Assembly (NCBI GenBank): GCA_030609625.1
Contig: JAUWBX010000146.1
Span: forward strand, 1 to 6,154
Source of the DNA: Phycisphaerae bacterium
Lineage (GTDB): Bacteria; Planctomycetota; Phycisphaerae; Sedimentisphaerales; Anaerobacaceae
Direction: 5' to 3'
DNA: 6,154 bases
Both the position numbers and the translations under genes were made by a program. Position 1 is the first letter of the stretch. Each line of letters begins with the position of its first letter. Positions 5,578 to 6,154 of the stretch are shown one piece after another. The notes under the pieces were generated by a model. The model did not search any database. It had not been told where the DNA came from and saw only the letters and a list, made by a program, of their open reading frames with translations.

Positions 5578-6021
5578 TCAATCGTCACACCAGTCATAAT
5601 TATCCACATCGCAATCAGGATAAAAGTGGCCTGGTTGCTTGTATTCCTCAATGCACATAACCATGCTGCAGAAGCCATAAATCTCCGGTATACCAAAATT
5701 TGGCCCCGAAGCGTTTTCGCATGGTTTGGTGCCATCATCGCAACCATCCAGATCGGGCAACCATGACCGAGCATCGAAACATTTCAGACCCACGGTTACC
5801 GCGCAAAAACGGCACTTCTCCCATGCGTTACATTCGGTGTGCTCGTCGCAACCATTAAGGGGCACTCCGCAATAGGGATTATAGAACCACTCCCAACCTC
5901 CATATAGAGTTGCCAGTTCCCAATCCGGGATGCTTTCGCCTGCTATAACCTCTACCGAAGCTATCGAGAGCACAAGTATTAGAACACTCATAGCCATTAC
6001 TGTGGTTCGTATAAACGCCAT
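5578..6021 (-). CDS. Small exported protein with 12 cysteines and a double-glycine-type pro-segment
   Basis: 147-aa protein that I do not recognise. The start is well supported: AAGGAG at 6036-6031 lies nine bases before the ATG at 6021. Residues 1-27 form a Sec signal peptide (Arg5, hydrophobic core 8-22, likely cleavage after VIA). Residues 28-42 (GESIPDWELATLYGG) then fit the double-glycine leader pattern: Glu at -8, Leu at -7, Leu at -4, Gly-Gly at -2/-1. The remainder (43-147, 105 aa) holds all 12 cysteines, at 51, 58, 64, 70, 73, 81, 94, 101, 118, 123, 137 and 145. These suit up to six disulfides outside the cytoplasm, or metal binding. It is acidic and rich in Asp, Trp and Tyr, with an Asp-rich end (CDVDNYDWCDD). 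It lies 36 bp after the partial upstream gene and 125 bp before the LolA-like gene, with a C39-like lipoprotein gene two genes downstream. It could be a secreted effector, a surface structural protein or a peptide precursor. Confidence 0.85.
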   Translation of the reverse strand: MAFIRTTVMAMSVLILVLSIASVEVIAGESIPDWELATLYGGWEWFYNPYCGVPLNGCDEHTECNAWEKCRFCAVTVGLKCFDARSWLPDLDGCDDGTKPCENASGPNFGIPEIYGFCSMVMCIEEYKQPGHFYPDCDVDNYDWCDD

Positions 6022-6030
6022 TTTTCGCCT

Positions 6031-6036
6031 CTCCTT
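6031..6036 (-). promoter_or_regulatory. Shine-Dalgarno site of the 12-Cys protein gene
   Basis: AAGGAG on the minus strand, nine bases before the ATG at 6021, inside a purine-rich run. It fixes the start so that the Sec signal peptide is intact. Confidence 0.75.
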
Positions 6037-6057
6037 TTCTATCCTTACAGTTCCTGG

Positions 6058-6154
6058 TTATTTGGGGTTAGGAGCTAACTTTTGTAATTCCTTGACCCTG
6101 TGGTCTATCATAAACTTGGCCTCCCACGCGTGCTCGTAGTCAGGCCAACTATAA
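6058..6154 (-). CDS. C-terminal end of an unidentified protein (partial, runs off the right edge)
   Basis: On the minus strand the frame from 6153 is open for 31 codons to a TAA at 6060-6058. It reads YSWPDYEHAWEAKF, then MIDHRVKELQKLAPNPK. The charged amphipathic helix and the 'LQKLAPNP' ending look like the soluble C terminus of a real protein, and the stop is 36 bp before the next start behind a good ribosome site, as in an operon. No family can be named from 31 residues. It may be the first gene of the secreted-protein operon or an unrelated neighbour. Confidence 0.55.
   Translation of the reverse strand, partial: YSWPDYEHAWEAKFMIDHRVKELQKLAPNPK

Noticed and set aside
5573..5578. AAGGAG directly after the stop of the 12-Cys gene, suggesting a further small gene in 5453-5577
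   Set aside because: No ATG, GTG or TTG lies at a usable distance, and later starts meet a stop within a few codons. I see no gene in this gap.

Overview
The window looks like a piece of a Planctomycetes-type genome of moderate GC, possibly of the Phycisphaerae/Sedimentisphaerales kind. This is an inference from gene content: a DUF2617-like protein, a MagIII-type endonuclease III homologue, a CPBP protease, and a run of small Sec-exported proteins with a LolA-like protein and a C39-like lipoprotein. Shine-Dalgarno sites are clear for some genes and absent for others. No RNA gene, transposon, CRISPR array or phage gene was seen.

Left part (1-3561), housekeeping-like genes. First comes the 3' end of a multi-pass membrane protein, possibly an ABC-2-type permease (+). 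Converging on it is an HhH-GPD DNA glycosylase (-) with Glu where endonuclease III has its catalytic Lys and with only three of the four Fe-S cysteines. Divergent from that is a CPBP (CAAX/Abi) membrane protease (+) with an unusual hydrophilic insert. Next is a DUF2617-like protein (+) behind a near-consensus promoter, with an inverted repeat lying against its -35 box. Positions 3562-3704 are a convergent gap in which I see no gene and no convincing terminator.

Right part (3705-6154), four co-directional genes on the - strand, probably one operon entering from beyond the right edge. In transcription order they are: the last 31 codons of an unidentified protein; a 147-aa exported protein with 12 cysteines; an exported LolA-fold-like protein; and a lipoprotein with a peptidase C39-like domain (Cys47, His132, Asp148).

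The most interesting observation joins the second and fourth of these. The 12-Cys protein has a Sec signal peptide, then a 15-residue segment ending ELATLYGG. This matches the double-glycine leader pattern (E at -8, L at -7, hydrophobic at -4, GG at -2/-1), and all 12 cysteines lie after the GG. C39 peptidases are the enzymes known to cut such leaders, normally in the cytoplasm as part of an ABC exporter. Here both the candidate substrate and the candidate peptidase carry export signals, which suggests a Sec-dependent system where GG processing happens outside the cytoplasm. This is a hypothesis from motifs and neighbourhood and has not been tested.
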